Source of the DNA: Dermatobacter hominis
Lineage (GTDB): Bacteria > Actinomycetota > Acidimicrobiia > Acidimicrobiales > Microtrichaceae
Reading direction: 5' to 3'
Length of the DNA: 64,000 nucleotides
Assembly: GCF_020715685.1 (NCBI RefSeq)
Contig: NZ_CP085840.1
Coordinates: 1,550,001 to 1,614,000 of the forward strand
Every line of letters starts with the position of its first letter. Position 1 is the first letter of the stretch. The position numbers and the translations under genes are program-made. Under the pieces are notes generated by a model. That model had not been told where the DNA came from and ran no database searches. It saw nothing but the letters and a program-made list of their open reading frames with translations. Below, one piece after another: positions 47,919 through 56,946 of the stretch.

Positions 47919-48587
47919 TCACACCACCTCGACGTGCTCCCTCACCCATGCGTGCATCGCGATCCCCGAGGCCACGCCGGCGTTCAGCGACCGCGTCGAG
48001 CCGAACATCGGGATCTCGCGGATCTCGTCGCAGGCCCCGACCGCCTCGTCGGACAGCCCGGTGCCCTCCTGGCCGAACAGGAGCAGGCAGCGCCGGGGCA
48101 GCGGGGCGGCGTCGAGGGGCGTGGACCGGTCCCCCATGTTGTCGATGCCGACCACCACCAGCCCGTCGGCCCGGGCCCGGTCGACGAGCGCCGCCACCGT
48201 CGGGTGGTGCTCCACGTGCACGTAGCGGTCGGTGACCATTGCGCCCCGCCGGTTCCAGCGCCGGCGCCCGACGATGTGCACGACCGCCGCGCCGAACGCG
48301 TTGGCGTTGCGGACCACGGTCCCGATGTTGAGGTCGTGGCGCCAGTTCTCGATCGCGACGTGGAAGTCGTGGCGGCGCATGTCGAGGTCGGCCACGATCG
48401 CCTCGACCGTCCAGTAGCGGTAGGCGTCGACGACGTTGCGGCGGTCGCCGTGGGCGAGCAGCTCGGGGTCGAGCCGGGCGTCGTCGGGCCACGGGACCGG
48501 GTGCGGGCCCACGCCCACGTCGGGCGGGTCGGCCGCGGGCGGCGCCGGGCCGTCGGCGGGTGGCTCCGGTGCGCCGTTGTCCGTCAC
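47919..48587 (-). CDS. SpoU/TrmH-family RNA 2'-O-methyltransferase
   Basis: This 222-aa protein has a Pro-rich N-terminus, then the SPOUT-fold motifs NWRHDLNIGTVVRNANAFGA (motif 1, with the catalytic Arg), LLLFGQEGTGLSDEAVG (motif 2) and IPMFGSTRSLNAGVASGIAM (motif 3). It methylates ribose in rRNA or tRNA using AdoMet bound in a knotted fold; the target is not predictable. GTG 48587 has TACGGT 8 nt upstream (48596-48601), overlapping the -10 box of the divergent CbiX gene. Confidence 0.9.
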   Translation of the reverse strand: MTDNGAPEPPADGPAPPAADPPDVGVGPHPVPWPDDARLDPELLAHGDRRNVVDAYRYWTVEAIVADLDMRRHDFHVAIENWRHDLNIGTVVRNANAFGAAVVHIVGRRRWNRRGAMVTDRYVHVEHHPTVAALVDRARADGLVVVGIDNMGDRSTPLDAAPLPRRCLLLFGQEGTGLSDEAVGACDEIREIPMFGSTRSLNAGVASGIAMHAWVREHVEVV

Positions 48588-48595
48588 GGGCGCGG

Positions 48596-48605
48596 ACCGT
48601 ACCGT
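48596..48605. promoter_or_regulatory. Overlapping divergent -10 boxes (bidirectional promoter)
   Basis: ACCGTACCGT carries TACCGT on the plus strand (48600-48605) and TACGGT on the minus strand (48596-48601); they share the TA step at 48600-48601. The plus start codon is 6 nt and the minus start codon 8 nt from its box, so both mRNAs would be leaderless. Confidence 0.6.
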
Positions 48606-48611
48606 GGCGCG

Positions 48612-48989
48612 GTGCCCGCCCCGGACGTCACCCTCCTCGTCGCCCACGGCAGCCGCAACCCGCGCACCGCCGCGGACCACACGGCGCTGTGCAACGCGGT
48701 CGCCGCGGCGGCGACCGACGCGGCCGGCCCCTCGCGCGTGCTGCCGGCGTTCCTCGAGATCACCGAGCCGTCGATCGGCGACGCCATCGACGACGCGGTG
48801 GAGGGCGGCGCGACCTCGATCACCGTCCTGCCCCTGTTCGTCCACGTCGGCAACCACGTCGAGCGCGACATCCCCGCGATCGTCGACGAGGCGAGGGCCC
48901 GGCACCCTGGCGTGCACGTGGTGCTGCGCCCGCACATCGGCGCCGGCGCGGACTTCGTGGAGCTGGTCGCCCGCGCCGTCGTCCGCTGA
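48612..48989 (+). CDS. CbiX/SirB-like sirohydrochlorin chelatase
   Basis: This 125-aa single-domain protein (the short CbiX-S/SirB size) has VTLLVAHGSRNPRTAADH with the active-site His, TEPSIGDAIDDAVEGGATSI, and LPLFVHVGNHVERDIPAIV with the second metal-site His. It inserts cobalt or iron into sirohydrochlorin for cobalamin or siroheme. The GTG at 48612 is leaderless with the shared promoter. No other cobalamin gene is nearby. Confidence 0.85.
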   Translation: MPAPDVTLLVAHGSRNPRTAADHTALCNAVAAAATDAAGPSRVLPAFLEITEPSIGDAIDDAVEGGATSITVLPLFVHVGNHVERDIPAIVDEARARHPGVHVVLRPHIGAGADFVELVARAVVR

Positions 48990-49017
48990 GGACGCACGAC
49001 CGCGCCACCGGGCGGCG

Positions 49018-49800
49018 TCAGTCCAGCGGGACGCCGAGGCGCTCCGCCGCCCGCTCGAAGTCGGCGATCTCGCCCGACTGCTGCATGACGATCCGCTCGG
49101 CGAGCGACCTGACCCGCGGGTCCGAGGCGTGCTCGGCGGCGTACTCGGCCATGTGGATGCCGCCCTTGTGGTGGTCGATCATCATCGGGATGAACAGCGC
49201 CTCGACCTCGGCGCCCCTCGCGTCCTGCAGCTCCTCGACCTCGGCCTCCGGTTGCATCCCGGGCATCTGCTCGGGGGTCGACGACATGCCCATCCACTCC
49301 ATGGCGGTGCGGTCCGAGGGGAAGGGCCACTGGCCCAAGTCCTCGAGCAGGGCCTCCATGTAGCCGACCTCGTACTGCTGGAACGTCAGGATCTCCCGCG
49401 CGAAGGCCCGCACGTCGGGGTCGGACCCGTTCTCGGCGACGATGTTCGCCATCTCGACGGCCTGCTGGTGGTGGGTGGTCATGTCCTGCATGAAGCCGAC
49501 GTCGACCGAGTCGGCGCCCGGCGTGGTGGACCGCTGGTAGACGAGCACGCCGCCGATGCCGACGAGCAGCGCCAGCACCGCGACGAGGCCCACGAGCACG
49601 ACCACCGAGGGGCCGGAGCGGTGGCCCTCGTCGTCGGTCCCCTCGCCGTCGCCCGGACCGGGACCGTCGCCGCCGGCGCCCGGCTCGCCGGCCGCGTCGA
49701 GGCGGGCCAGGTCGTCGTCGGTCATCATCCGGATGGGGACCGCGTCGTCGGGCACGGCGTCATCGCTGACGGCGACGTCGGTCGGGGTGCGATCGGCCAC
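49018..49800 (-). CDS. DUF305 membrane-anchored protein
   Basis: This is a 260-aa protein with a disordered acidic N-terminus, one membrane helix (SVVVLVGLVAVLALLVGIGG) and an outer DUF305 four-helix domain. The two family motifs are FMQDMTTHHQQAVEMA and FIPMMIDHHKGGIHMA, each with an HH pair, and the segment between is Met-rich (MEWMGMSSTPEQMPGMQP). DUF305 proteins resemble ferritin-like bundles and some, such as CopM, bind copper. The His/Met content and nearby copA support a copper role here, but that is inference. TAGCCT at 49808-49813 lies 7 nt before GTG 49800. Confidence 0.85.
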   Translation of the reverse strand: MADRTPTDVAVSDDAVPDDAVPIRMMTDDDLARLDAAGEPGAGGDGPGPGDGEGTDDEGHRSGPSVVVLVGLVAVLALLVGIGGVLVYQRSTTPGADSVDVGFMQDMTTHHQQAVEMANIVAENGSDPDVRAFAREILTFQQYEVGYMEALLEDLGQWPFPSDRTAMEWMGMSSTPEQMPGMQPEAEVEELQDARGAEVEALFIPMMIDHHKGGIHMAEYAAEHASDPRVRSLAERIVMQQSGEIADFERAAERLGVPLD

Positions 49801-49937
49801 GGCCACAAGGCTAACTGCGGCGCTCGTCGCCACCCCCGTGGAGAACTGCCCGTCCGGGACGGTTCCTGAGAGCCGCTGCAGCGGGCGCCGGGCGGTCCCG
49901 TCGGCGTCGGAGCCCCGACCGGTACGTTGGACGGACC

Positions 49938-50603
49938 ATGGCACGGAGCAACGGCAACTCGGGCGGCAGGGCCGGTCTCGGCATCCTCGCGACGGCGTCG
50001 CTGGTGCTCATCGCGCTCGGGCTGCTGGCGCTCGTCGTCGTCGGCCTCCTCAACGTCTGGGACCCGTTCGGCACGACCACGGTCGACCGCTCCGGCCCGG
50101 CGGTGCTGCAGCGCATCCGCACGCTCGAGGAGTTCACCGCCGCCGAGGCGACCTTCACCCAGGACGTCGACCTCGAGAACGACTCCTTCCTCCCCGGCTT
50201 CATCAAGGGCGAGCGCGTCACGGCGATCGTCACCGGCTCGGTCCGGGCCACCGTCGACTTCGGCGAGCTCGGTCCGAACTCGATCAAGGTCTCCGACGAC
50301 GGGAAGAGCATCCAGATCACCCTCCCCGATCCGCAGCTGTCGGACCCCGACATCGACGAGGGCAGCGCCCGGGTCGTGTCCCGCGACCGCGGCATCGTCG
50401 ACCGGATCGAGGACGTCTTCTCCGGCAACCCGACCGACGACACGCCGGTCTACAAGGAGGCCGAGAAGAAGCTCGACGCCGCGGCGCAGCAGTCCGACGT
50501 CCTCGACCAGGCCCGTACGAACACGGAGCAGTGGCTGCGCACCTTCCTCGGCGCCGCCGGCTTCGAGAAGGTCGAGATCAACTGGGCCGAGTCGCCGAGC
50601 TGA
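49938..50603 (+). CDS. DUF4230 membrane-anchored protein
   Basis: This is a 221-aa protein with one N-terminal helix (ILATASLVLIALGLLALVVV) and an outer DUF4230 domain: VLQRIRTLEEFTAAEATFTQ, KGERVTAIVTGSVRATVDFG, and a helical C-terminus with AEKKLDAAAQQSDVLDQART. The family is widespread and uncharacterised. TACGTT at 49923-49928 lies 9 nt before the ATG. It precedes the ABC transporter genes by 77 nt but probably has its own transcription unit, since a separate TAGGGT lies in the gap. Confidence 0.8.
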   Translation: MARSNGNSGGRAGLGILATASLVLIALGLLALVVVGLLNVWDPFGTTTVDRSGPAVLQRIRTLEEFTAAEATFTQDVDLENDSFLPGFIKGERVTAIVTGSVRATVDFGELGPNSIKVSDDGKSIQITLPDPQLSDPDIDEGSARVVSRDRGIVDRIEDVFSGNPTDDTPVYKEAEKKLDAAAQQSDVLDQARTNTEQWLRTFLGAAGFEKVEINWAESPS

Positions 50604-50680
50604 CCCGGGAGCCCGCCGGCCACCACGACGAGGCGGGACGTCGTCACAGACGGTGACGGGCTGCCTAGGGTGGGCCGTCC

Positions 50681-51484
50681 ATGGACGCACCCCCTCCCTT
50701 CACGGGTCAGGCTCCGGCCGCGCCCGCCGCCGCACCGATCGCCGCTCCCACCGCCACGATCGGCTGGGCCGCCCAGGTGATCGGCGCCACCAAGGTCTAC
50801 GGCTCGGGCGAGGCGGAGGTGCGGGCGCTCGACGGCGTCACGGTCGGCTTCGAGCACGGCCGGTTCACCGCGATCATGGGTCCGTCGGGCTCGGGCAAGT
50901 CCACGCTCATGCAGTGCGCAGCCGGCCTCGACCGGCTGACCTCGGGCCAGGCGATCATCGGCGACGTCGACATCACGCGCCTGACCGAGAAGGAGCTCAC
51001 GCTCCTGCGGCGGGACAAGATCGGCTTCATCTTCCAGCAGTTCAACTTGCTGCCCACGCTGAACGCCCGCGAGAACATCACGTTCCCGCTCGACCTCGCC
51101 GGCCGGAAGCCCGACCCGGCCTGGATGGACCAGGTGGTGGCGACCGTCGGCCTCGGCGACCGGCTCGACCACAAGCCGTCGGAGCTCTCGGGTGGCCAGC
51201 AGCAGCGCGTGGCGGTCGCCCGGGCACTGGTGGAGCGGCCTGAGATCATCTTCGCCGACGAGCCGACCGGCAACCTCGACTCGCGGTCGTCCGCCGAGAT
51301 CCTGACCTTCATGTCCCGCGCGGTCGCCGAGCAGGGCCAGACCGTCGTGATGGTCACGCACGACCCGATCGCGGCCACCTACGCAAGCCGGATCCTGTTC
51401 CTGGCCGACGGCCGGATCGTCGACGAGCTGCTGCAGCCCACGCGCGAGGCCATCCTGGCCCGCATGGGCGGCCTCGGCCTCTGA
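50681..51484 (+). CDS. MacB/LolD-type ABC transporter ATPase
   Basis: This is a 267-aa nucleotide-binding subunit. Walker A is GPSGSGKSTLMQ and the Q-loop is FIFQQFNLLPTLNARENITF. The signature is LSGGQQQRVAVARAL, Walker B IIFADEPTGNLDSRS, and the switch His is in VMVTHDP. An Ala/Pro-rich N-terminal extension of about 30 residues precedes the domain. TAGGGT at 50666-50671 lies 9 nt before the ATG. The FtsX-like permease starts 19 nt after its stop. The pair belongs to the mechanotransmission type (MacB/LolCDE/FtsX), which moves lipoproteins, peptides or drives periplasmic enzymes. Confidence 0.93.
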   Translation: MDAPPPFTGQAPAAPAAAPIAAPTATIGWAAQVIGATKVYGSGEAEVRALDGVTVGFEHGRFTAIMGPSGSGKSTLMQCAAGLDRLTSGQAIIGDVDITRLTEKELTLLRRDKIGFIFQQFNLLPTLNARENITFPLDLAGRKPDPAWMDQVVATVGLGDRLDHKPSELSGGQQQRVAVARALVERPEIIFADEPTGNLDSRSSAEILTFMSRAVAEQGQTVVMVTHDPIAATYASRILFLADGRIVDELLQPTREAILARMGGLGL

Positions 51485-51503
51485 GCCCGGGCACCCGACG
51501 AAC

Positions 51504-54047
51504 GTGCTCCGCTACGCGCTCACGAACCTGCGGGCGAACGTCACCCGCCTGATCGCCACCGCCCTCGCGGTGATCATCGGCATCGGCTTCCTGGCCGCCG
51601 GCCTGATGCTGACCGACGCCATGAAGGACGCGCTGGTCGGCAACGTCGACCGGCAGTACGCCGACGTCGACCTGGTGGTCACGCCGCCGGCCGACGTCAG
51701 CGGCGCGGCCAGCTCCGTGCCGGTCGACGTCCTGGACCAGGTGCGCGCCGTCGACGGCGTGGCCGGCGCCGCCGGCGAGCTCACCGGCCCGGTCAACCTG
51801 CTCGACCGCTCCGACGAGGTCGTCACGTCCCGCACGAGCGGTCGGGCCTGGATCGACGTCGAGCGGCTGAACCCCCTGACGATCGACGAGGGCGACGCAC
51901 CCGACGGGGCCGGCCAGGTGGTCGTCGACCGCGGCACCGCCTCGGACCAGGACCTGCGGATCGGGTCGAAGGTCCGCCTCAGCACGCCGGCCGGCCCCGA
52001 CGAGTTCGAGGTCGTCGGGATCTCCAGCTTCGACGGACAGGACTCGGTCGACGACGGCGGGACCTTCTCGTTCGACCCCTCGACCGCGCAGGACGTGCTC
52101 GCCCACGAGAGCCCGGGGTGGAACGACGTCCTGATCGCCACCGACGACGGGGCGACCGATCGCGTCCGGACGGCCCTGCGCGACGAGCTGCCCGGCTCCC
52201 TGAAGGTGGAGACCGGAGGTGCCTTTCGGGAGGACCAGCGGGAGCAGAACGCCGGGCTCGTGGACCTGCTCCGACCGCTGCTGCAGGGCTTCGCCTACCT
52301 GGCGCTGTTCGTCGCCGCGTTCGTGATCTTCAACACGTTCTCGGTCGTCGTGACCCAGCGCTTCCGGGAGCTCGCGCTCATCCGCGCCGTGGGCGGCACG
52401 CCGGCCCAGGTCCGACGGTCGCTCCTGCTCGAGGGTGCGGTGGTCGGCTTCGTCGCCAGCGCGATCGGCATCGTGTTCGGCGCCGCGCTGTCGTTCGGCA
52501 TCCAGGCCGTGCTCGGCGCGTTCGACGTCAAGCTGCCCGGTGCCGGGGTCGCGGTGCGGCCGTGGACGATCGTCCTCTGCCTGGTCGCGGGCACGGTGGT
52601 CACCGTCGTGTCGGTGTTCGTGCCCGCCTTCCGGGCCGGGCGCACCAAGCCGGTCGAAGCCATGCGCGACGCCGCGGTCGACCACTCGGGCACCTCCAAG
52701 GCCCGCGCCGTGATCGGCGGCACCTGTCTGGTGTTGTCGATCGCGCTGCTGCTCGCGGTGCGGGTCGGCGGCGTGACCGAGTGGCTCCTCCTCCCCGGGG
52801 CCCTCCTGCTGTTCGTCGGGCTGGTGGTCGGCGGACCGCTGGTCGCCCGGCTCTTCGCCGCGGTCCTGCGGGCCCCGGCCCGTCACGCCGGCCTGACCGC
52901 CCGGCTGGCGGTCGACAACACGGCCCGCAACCCCAAGCGCACGGCGACCACGGCCAACGCGCTGGTCATCGGCCTGTTCCTGGTCACGCTGGTGACCGTG
53001 TCGGGCGACGCGCTCAAGCAGTTCACGGTGGAGCAGATCGACAAGCTGTCGTCGTCGGACTTCATCGTCGCCTCGGGCGCGAGCGGGATCGCCCCCGACC
53101 TGGTCGAGCAGATCCAGCAGACGAAGGGCGTGGCCGACGCCGCGCCGGTGCGCCAGGCCGTCACGGTCGACCCGCAGGGCCGGATCGTGATCCTGTCGGG
53201 CACCGACGTCGACCTGCTCGGCCGCTCGACCGGGCTCGAGGTGCAGCAGGGCTCGCTCGAGGAGATCGCGGACGGGTCGGGCGCCGGCGTGGTCGCGCTG
53301 CCGGGCGGGAGCGGCGGCGACGCCGGGCCGGGCAGCGACGCGGAGCTGGCGGAGGTGCCGACACGGATCGGACAGTCCTTCGGCGTCGTCGCCCCCGATG
53401 GCACCGACGTGGAGGTGCCCGTCGTCGCCACGCTCGAGCCCAAGCTCGACACCCTGCTGCTCGGCACGCTCGTGTCCGAGGAGCGCTTCACGGAGCTCAC
53501 GGGCGACCACCCCGTCACGCAGGTGTTCGTCCGGGCCGACGACGACCAGGTCGACGCGGTCGGCGTGCGACTCAACGAGCTGGTCGTCGGCCACGCCGGC
53601 ACCGAGGTGGTGCCCGGCAACTTCCTGGGCCAGATCGTGTCGCAGGTCTTCGACTTCCTCATCAACACGGTCAACGCCCTGCTCGGCATGAGCGTCGTCA
53701 TCGCCCTCGTCGGCATCGTGAACACGCTGACGCTGTCGATCATCGAGCGGCGGCGCGAGCTGGGCATGGTCCGGTCGCTCGGCATGACCCGCCAGCAGGT
53801 GGGCCGGATGGTGCGCATGGAGGCCGTGCTGATCGGCGTGCTCGGCACGGTCATCGGGGTGGGCGCCGGCCTGCTGCTCGGCTGGGTCGTCATCGGCAGC
53901 CTCAGCGCCGACATCGACCTCAACGTCAACTGGGCCCGCATCGGCCTGATCGCGCTCGTCGGCGTGCTCGCCGGCGTGCTGGCCTCGATCCTCCCCGCCC
54001 GGCGCGCGACCCGCGTGGAGATGGTCGAGGCCATGAAGTCGACCTGA
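51504..54047 (+). CDS. FtsX/MacB-family ABC transporter permease
   Basis: This 847-aa double-length permease starts at GTG 51504. It has an N-terminal helix (RLIATALAVIIGIGFLAAGL), a large outer domain, three helices (LALFVAAFVIFNTFSVVVTQ onward), a central helical pair, a second outer domain, and three closing helices (LLGMSVVIALVGIVNTLTLS, IGVLGTVIGVGAGLLLGWVV and LIALVGVLAGVLASILPA). The FtsX signatures RFRELALIRAVGGTPAQVRR and RRRELGMVRSLGMTRQQVGR occur once in each half. With the ATPase it forms a transporter of unknown substrate, as is common in actinobacteria. Palindrome E follows 62 nt later. Confidence 0.92.
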   Translation: MLRYALTNLRANVTRLIATALAVIIGIGFLAAGLMLTDAMKDALVGNVDRQYADVDLVVTPPADVSGAASSVPVDVLDQVRAVDGVAGAAGELTGPVNLLDRSDEVVTSRTSGRAWIDVERLNPLTIDEGDAPDGAGQVVVDRGTASDQDLRIGSKVRLSTPAGPDEFEVVGISSFDGQDSVDDGGTFSFDPSTAQDVLAHESPGWNDVLIATDDGATDRVRTALRDELPGSLKVETGGAFREDQREQNAGLVDLLRPLLQGFAYLALFVAAFVIFNTFSVVVTQRFRELALIRAVGGTPAQVRRSLLLEGAVVGFVASAIGIVFGAALSFGIQAVLGAFDVKLPGAGVAVRPWTIVLCLVAGTVVTVVSVFVPAFRAGRTKPVEAMRDAAVDHSGTSKARAVIGGTCLVLSIALLLAVRVGGVTEWLLLPGALLLFVGLVVGGPLVARLFAAVLRAPARHAGLTARLAVDNTARNPKRTATTANALVIGLFLVTLVTVSGDALKQFTVEQIDKLSSSDFIVASGASGIAPDLVEQIQQTKGVADAAPVRQAVTVDPQGRIVILSGTDVDLLGRSTGLEVQQGSLEEIADGSGAGVVALPGGSGGDAGPGSDAELAEVPTRIGQSFGVVAPDGTDVEVPVVATLEPKLDTLLLGTLVSEERFTELTGDHPVTQVFVRADDDQVDAVGVRLNELVVGHAGTEVVPGNFLGQIVSQVFDFLINTVNALLGMSVVIALVGIVNTLTLSIIERRRELGMVRSLGMTRQQVGRMVRMEAVLIGVLGTVIGVGAGLLLGWVVIGSLSADIDLNVNWARIGLIALVGVLAGVLASILPARRATRVEMVEAMKST

Positions 54048-54109
54048 CGCCCGTCCGCCCGCCCCGCCCCGTCCGACCCGGCCCGACCCGGCCCGACCCG
54101 ACCCGGCCC

Positions 54110-54159
54110 GTTCTGTGATGCCCGATACGTCGATCCAGACGTATCGAGCATCACAGAAC
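54110..54159. terminator. 50-bp palindrome, copy E
   Basis: Two 23-nt arms pair at 21 of 23 positions around ATCC. The foot is GTTCTGTGATG, a variant of the GCTCTGT foot, and the inner stem CCGATACGTC is unlike the others. It is 62 nt after the permease, preceded by a C-rich GACCCGGCCC repeat (about 54074-54109), and 31 nt upstream of the TAGTGT -10 of the next gene. Confidence 0.7.
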
Positions 54160-54204
54160 CGGAGGGGGACGGCGCGGGTCCGGGCGGGCGTAGTGTCGGC
54201 GCCG

Positions 54205-55533
54205 ATGTGCGACACGCTGGTCACCGTCACCGACGAGGGCGTGCTGTTCGCCAAGAACAGCGACCGGGACGCCGACGAGGCGCAGTCCCTCGAGTGGGTC
54301 CCCGCCCGCGACCACGGACCTGACGACGTCGTGCGCTGCACGTGGATCCAGGTGCCGCAGGTGGCGCACACCCACGCCGTGCTGCTGTCGCGGCCGTGGT
54401 GGATGTTCGGCGCCGAGATGGGCGCGAACTCCCACGGCGTGGTGATCGGCAACGAGGCGGTGTTCACCAAGGAGCTCGGGCGCCGCAAGAAGGACGGCCA
54501 GGACGAGCCGGGGCTGATCGGCATGGACCTGCTGCGCCTGGCGCTGGAGCGGGCCGCCACGGCGGCCGAGGCGGTCGAGGTCATCGTCACGCTGCTCGAG
54601 CGCCACGGCCAGGCCGGTTCCTGCAGCCGCATCCGCCCGTCCTTCGCCTACGACAACAGCTTCATCGTCGCCGATCCCGACGGGGCGATCGTCCTCGAGA
54701 CCGCGGGGCGCGAGCACGCCACCGAGGAGGTCCGCTTCGGCGGTCGCAGCATCTCGAACGGGCTCACGATCCCCGCCTTCGCCGCCGCCCACGCCGATCC
54801 GGTCAAGGGCCGCGTCGCCGCCTGCGCCGCCCGCCGCGGCCGCACCCAGGTCGCCGCGGCGGCCGCCGGGGCCGGCAACCGCGACGCGGTGGCCGACCTG
54901 ATGGCCGCGCTCCGCGACCACGGGCCCGACGGCCTGCCGCGGTACTCGCCGGTCAACGGCGCGCTCGACGCCCCCTGCGCCCACGCCGGCGGCCTCGTGA
55001 CCGCCACCCAGACCACCGCGTCGTGGGTGGCCGACCTCCGCGACCGAACGGCCCCGCTGCACTGGGCGACCGGCACGGCCGCCCCCTGCACGTCGGTGTT
55101 CAAGCCGGTCCGGGTGGAGCGGCCCGCCGACATCGGGCCCGCCGCCGGCCAGCGCTTCGACCCGTCCACCCGCTGGTGGCGCCACGAGGTCCTGCACCGG
55201 GCCACGATCGTCGACCCCCAGTCGCTGCTCCCCCGCTACGCCCACGACCGCGACGTGCTCGAGTCGGGCTGGCTGGCCGCACCGCCGCCGACCGAGGACG
55301 CCGCCCGGGCCGCCGACGAGCTGGAGCTGCGCTGGACCGCCGACGTCGTCGGCGCCGCCCAGCCCGAGCACCGGAGCCGGCTGCTGCGCCGGTACTGGGC
55401 GGCCCAGGACCGCGACGCCGCGCTGCCGACCGGCCCGGGCATCGGATCGGACCGCTACCGGCCGGCGCTGGACGCGGTCCTCGCCGCGACGAGCGCGGCG
55501 GCGACCCCGACGTCAGGAGCGACCATCCCATGA
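54205..55533 (+). CDS. C69-family dipeptidase (secernin-like)
   Basis: This is a 442-aa Ntn hydrolase. MCDTLVTVTDEGVLFAKNSD places the nucleophile Cys at residue 2, exposed after removal of Met, followed by the NSDR motif of C69 peptidases. GAEMGANSHGVVIGNEAVFT and PDGAIVLETAGREHA continue the fold. Secernins and bacterial PepD-like enzymes are N-terminal-nucleophile amidohydrolases. TAGTGT at 54191-54196 is 8 nt before ATG 54205. The stop overlaps the amine oxidase start (ATGA), so translation is coupled. Confidence 0.85.
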   Translation: MCDTLVTVTDEGVLFAKNSDRDADEAQSLEWVPARDHGPDDVVRCTWIQVPQVAHTHAVLLSRPWWMFGAEMGANSHGVVIGNEAVFTKELGRRKKDGQDEPGLIGMDLLRLALERAATAAEAVEVIVTLLERHGQAGSCSRIRPSFAYDNSFIVADPDGAIVLETAGREHATEEVRFGGRSISNGLTIPAFAAAHADPVKGRVAACAARRGRTQVAAAAAGAGNRDAVADLMAALRDHGPDGLPRYSPVNGALDAPCAHAGGLVTATQTTASWVADLRDRTAPLHWATGTAAPCTSVFKPVRVERPADIGPAAGQRFDPSTRWWRHEVLHRATIVDPQSLLPRYAHDRDVLESGWLAAPPPTEDAARAADELELRWTADVVGAAQPEHRSRLLRRYWAAQDRDAALPTGPGIGSDRYRPALDAVLAATSAAATPTSGATIP

Positions 55534-56915
55534 GCAGCGGCAGCGTCATCGTCGTCGGAGCCGGCCTCGCCGGGCTGTCCGCGGCCCGGGTCCTGGCCGG
55601 TGCGGGGGTCGACGTGACCGTCGTCGAGGCTCGCGACCGCGTGGGCGGCCGCACCGAGCGGGGCCACACCGCCGACGGCACGCCGATCGAGCTGGGCGGG
55701 CAGTGGATCGGGCCCACGCAGAACCGCATGTACGAGCTGGTCGCCGAGCTCGGCCTCGAGACCTTCCCGACCTACAACACCGGCGAGCTGCTCATGCAGC
55801 TCGCCGGGAAGCAGACCCGCGTCGCGTCGCACCGCGGCGCCACGCCCCGGCTCAACCCGTTCACGCTGGCCGACCTGGCCCAGGGCCTCGCCCGCTTCGA
55901 CCGCCTCGCCGGCCGGGTCGACCTCGATCGCCCCTGGGAGGGGCCGAACGCGCTCGAGCTCGACGGCCAGACCTTCGAGACCTGGATCCGCCGCACCCTC
56001 CGCACGCCGCTGGGGCGCGAGTACTTCCGCGTCGCGACCGAGGCCGTGTTCTCGATCCAGTCGAGCGACCTCTCGGCGCTGCACGCCCTCTTCTACGCAC
56101 GCTCGGGCTCGGGGCTGGAGACGCTGCTGTCGACCGACCGCGGCGCCCAGCAGGACCGCGTCGTCGGCGGCACCTGGCGGATCAGCGAGCTCATGGCGGA
56201 CCAGCTCGGCGACCGCGTGCGGCTCGGGTCACCGGTGCGACGGATCGAGCACGGCACCGGCCCGGGCGGCACCGGCGTCACGGTCCGCACCACGGCCCCC
56301 GACGGCACCGACGGCGAGGTGCTGTCGGCCGATCGCGTGATCGTGACGCTGCCGCCGACGCTCGCCGGTCGCATCGACTACGCCCCGGCGCTGCCGAGCT
56401 GGCGCGACCAGCTGACCCAGCGCCTGCCCGCCGGCAGCGTCATCAAGGTCTACGCCGTCTACGACGAGCCGTTCTGGCGGGCCGACGGCCTCAACGGCCA
56501 GGCCGCGTCCGACGAGGGCCCGGTCAAGGTCACGTTCGACAACACGCCGCCCGGGGGCACCCCCGGCATCCTCGTCGGGTTCATGGAGGGCAACGACGGG
56601 CGCGCCCACGCCCGGCGGACGCTCGACGAGCGGCGGGACGCGGTCGTGTCGTGCTACGCCCGCTACTTCGGCCCCAAGGCGCTGCACCCGATCGAGTACC
56701 TCGAGCGGGACTGGATGGCCGAGCCGTACAGCCGCGGCTGCTACGGCGCCCACTTCACCCCCGGCGTGTGGACCGGCTTCGGCCATGCGCTGCGCACGCC
56801 GATCGGTCCGATCCACTGGGCCGGCGCCGAGTGCGCCCCCGTCTGGAACGGCTACATGGAGGGTGCCGTGCGCTCCGGCGAGTCCACCGCCCGCGAGGTC
56901 CTCGCGCTCCTCTGA
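55530..56915 (+). CDS. Flavin-containing amine oxidase
   Basis: This is a 461-aa FAD enzyme. The N-terminal Rossmann motif is VIVVGAGLAGLSAARVLAGA, followed by EARDRVGGRTERG and the ELGGQWIGPTQNRMYEL region of monoamine oxidases. Near the C-terminus is EPYSRGCYGAHFTPG, where the Cys corresponds to the covalent FAD attachment of MAO, then IHWAGAECAPVWNGYMEGAV. It would oxidise a primary or secondary amine or polyamine and release H2O2. Coupling to the peptidase and the agmatine genes 1.3 kb downstream suggest amine catabolism. Confidence 0.92.
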   Translation: MSSGSVIVVGAGLAGLSAARVLAGAGVDVTVVEARDRVGGRTERGHTADGTPIELGGQWIGPTQNRMYELVAELGLETFPTYNTGELLMQLAGKQTRVASHRGATPRLNPFTLADLAQGLARFDRLAGRVDLDRPWEGPNALELDGQTFETWIRRTLRTPLGREYFRVATEAVFSIQSSDLSALHALFYARSGSGLETLLSTDRGAQQDRVVGGTWRISELMADQLGDRVRLGSPVRRIEHGTGPGGTGVTVRTTAPDGTDGEVLSADRVIVTLPPTLAGRIDYAPALPSWRDQLTQRLPAGSVIKVYAVYDEPFWRADGLNGQAASDEGPVKVTFDNTPPGGTPGILVGFMEGNDGRAHARRTLDERRDAVVSCYARYFGPKALHPIEYLERDWMAEPYSRGCYGAHFTPGVWTGFGHALRTPIGPIHWAGAECAPVWNGYMEGAVRSGESTAREVLALL

Positions 56916-56946
56916 CCCGCCGTCGACGGCCCCGCCCGGGGCCCGG

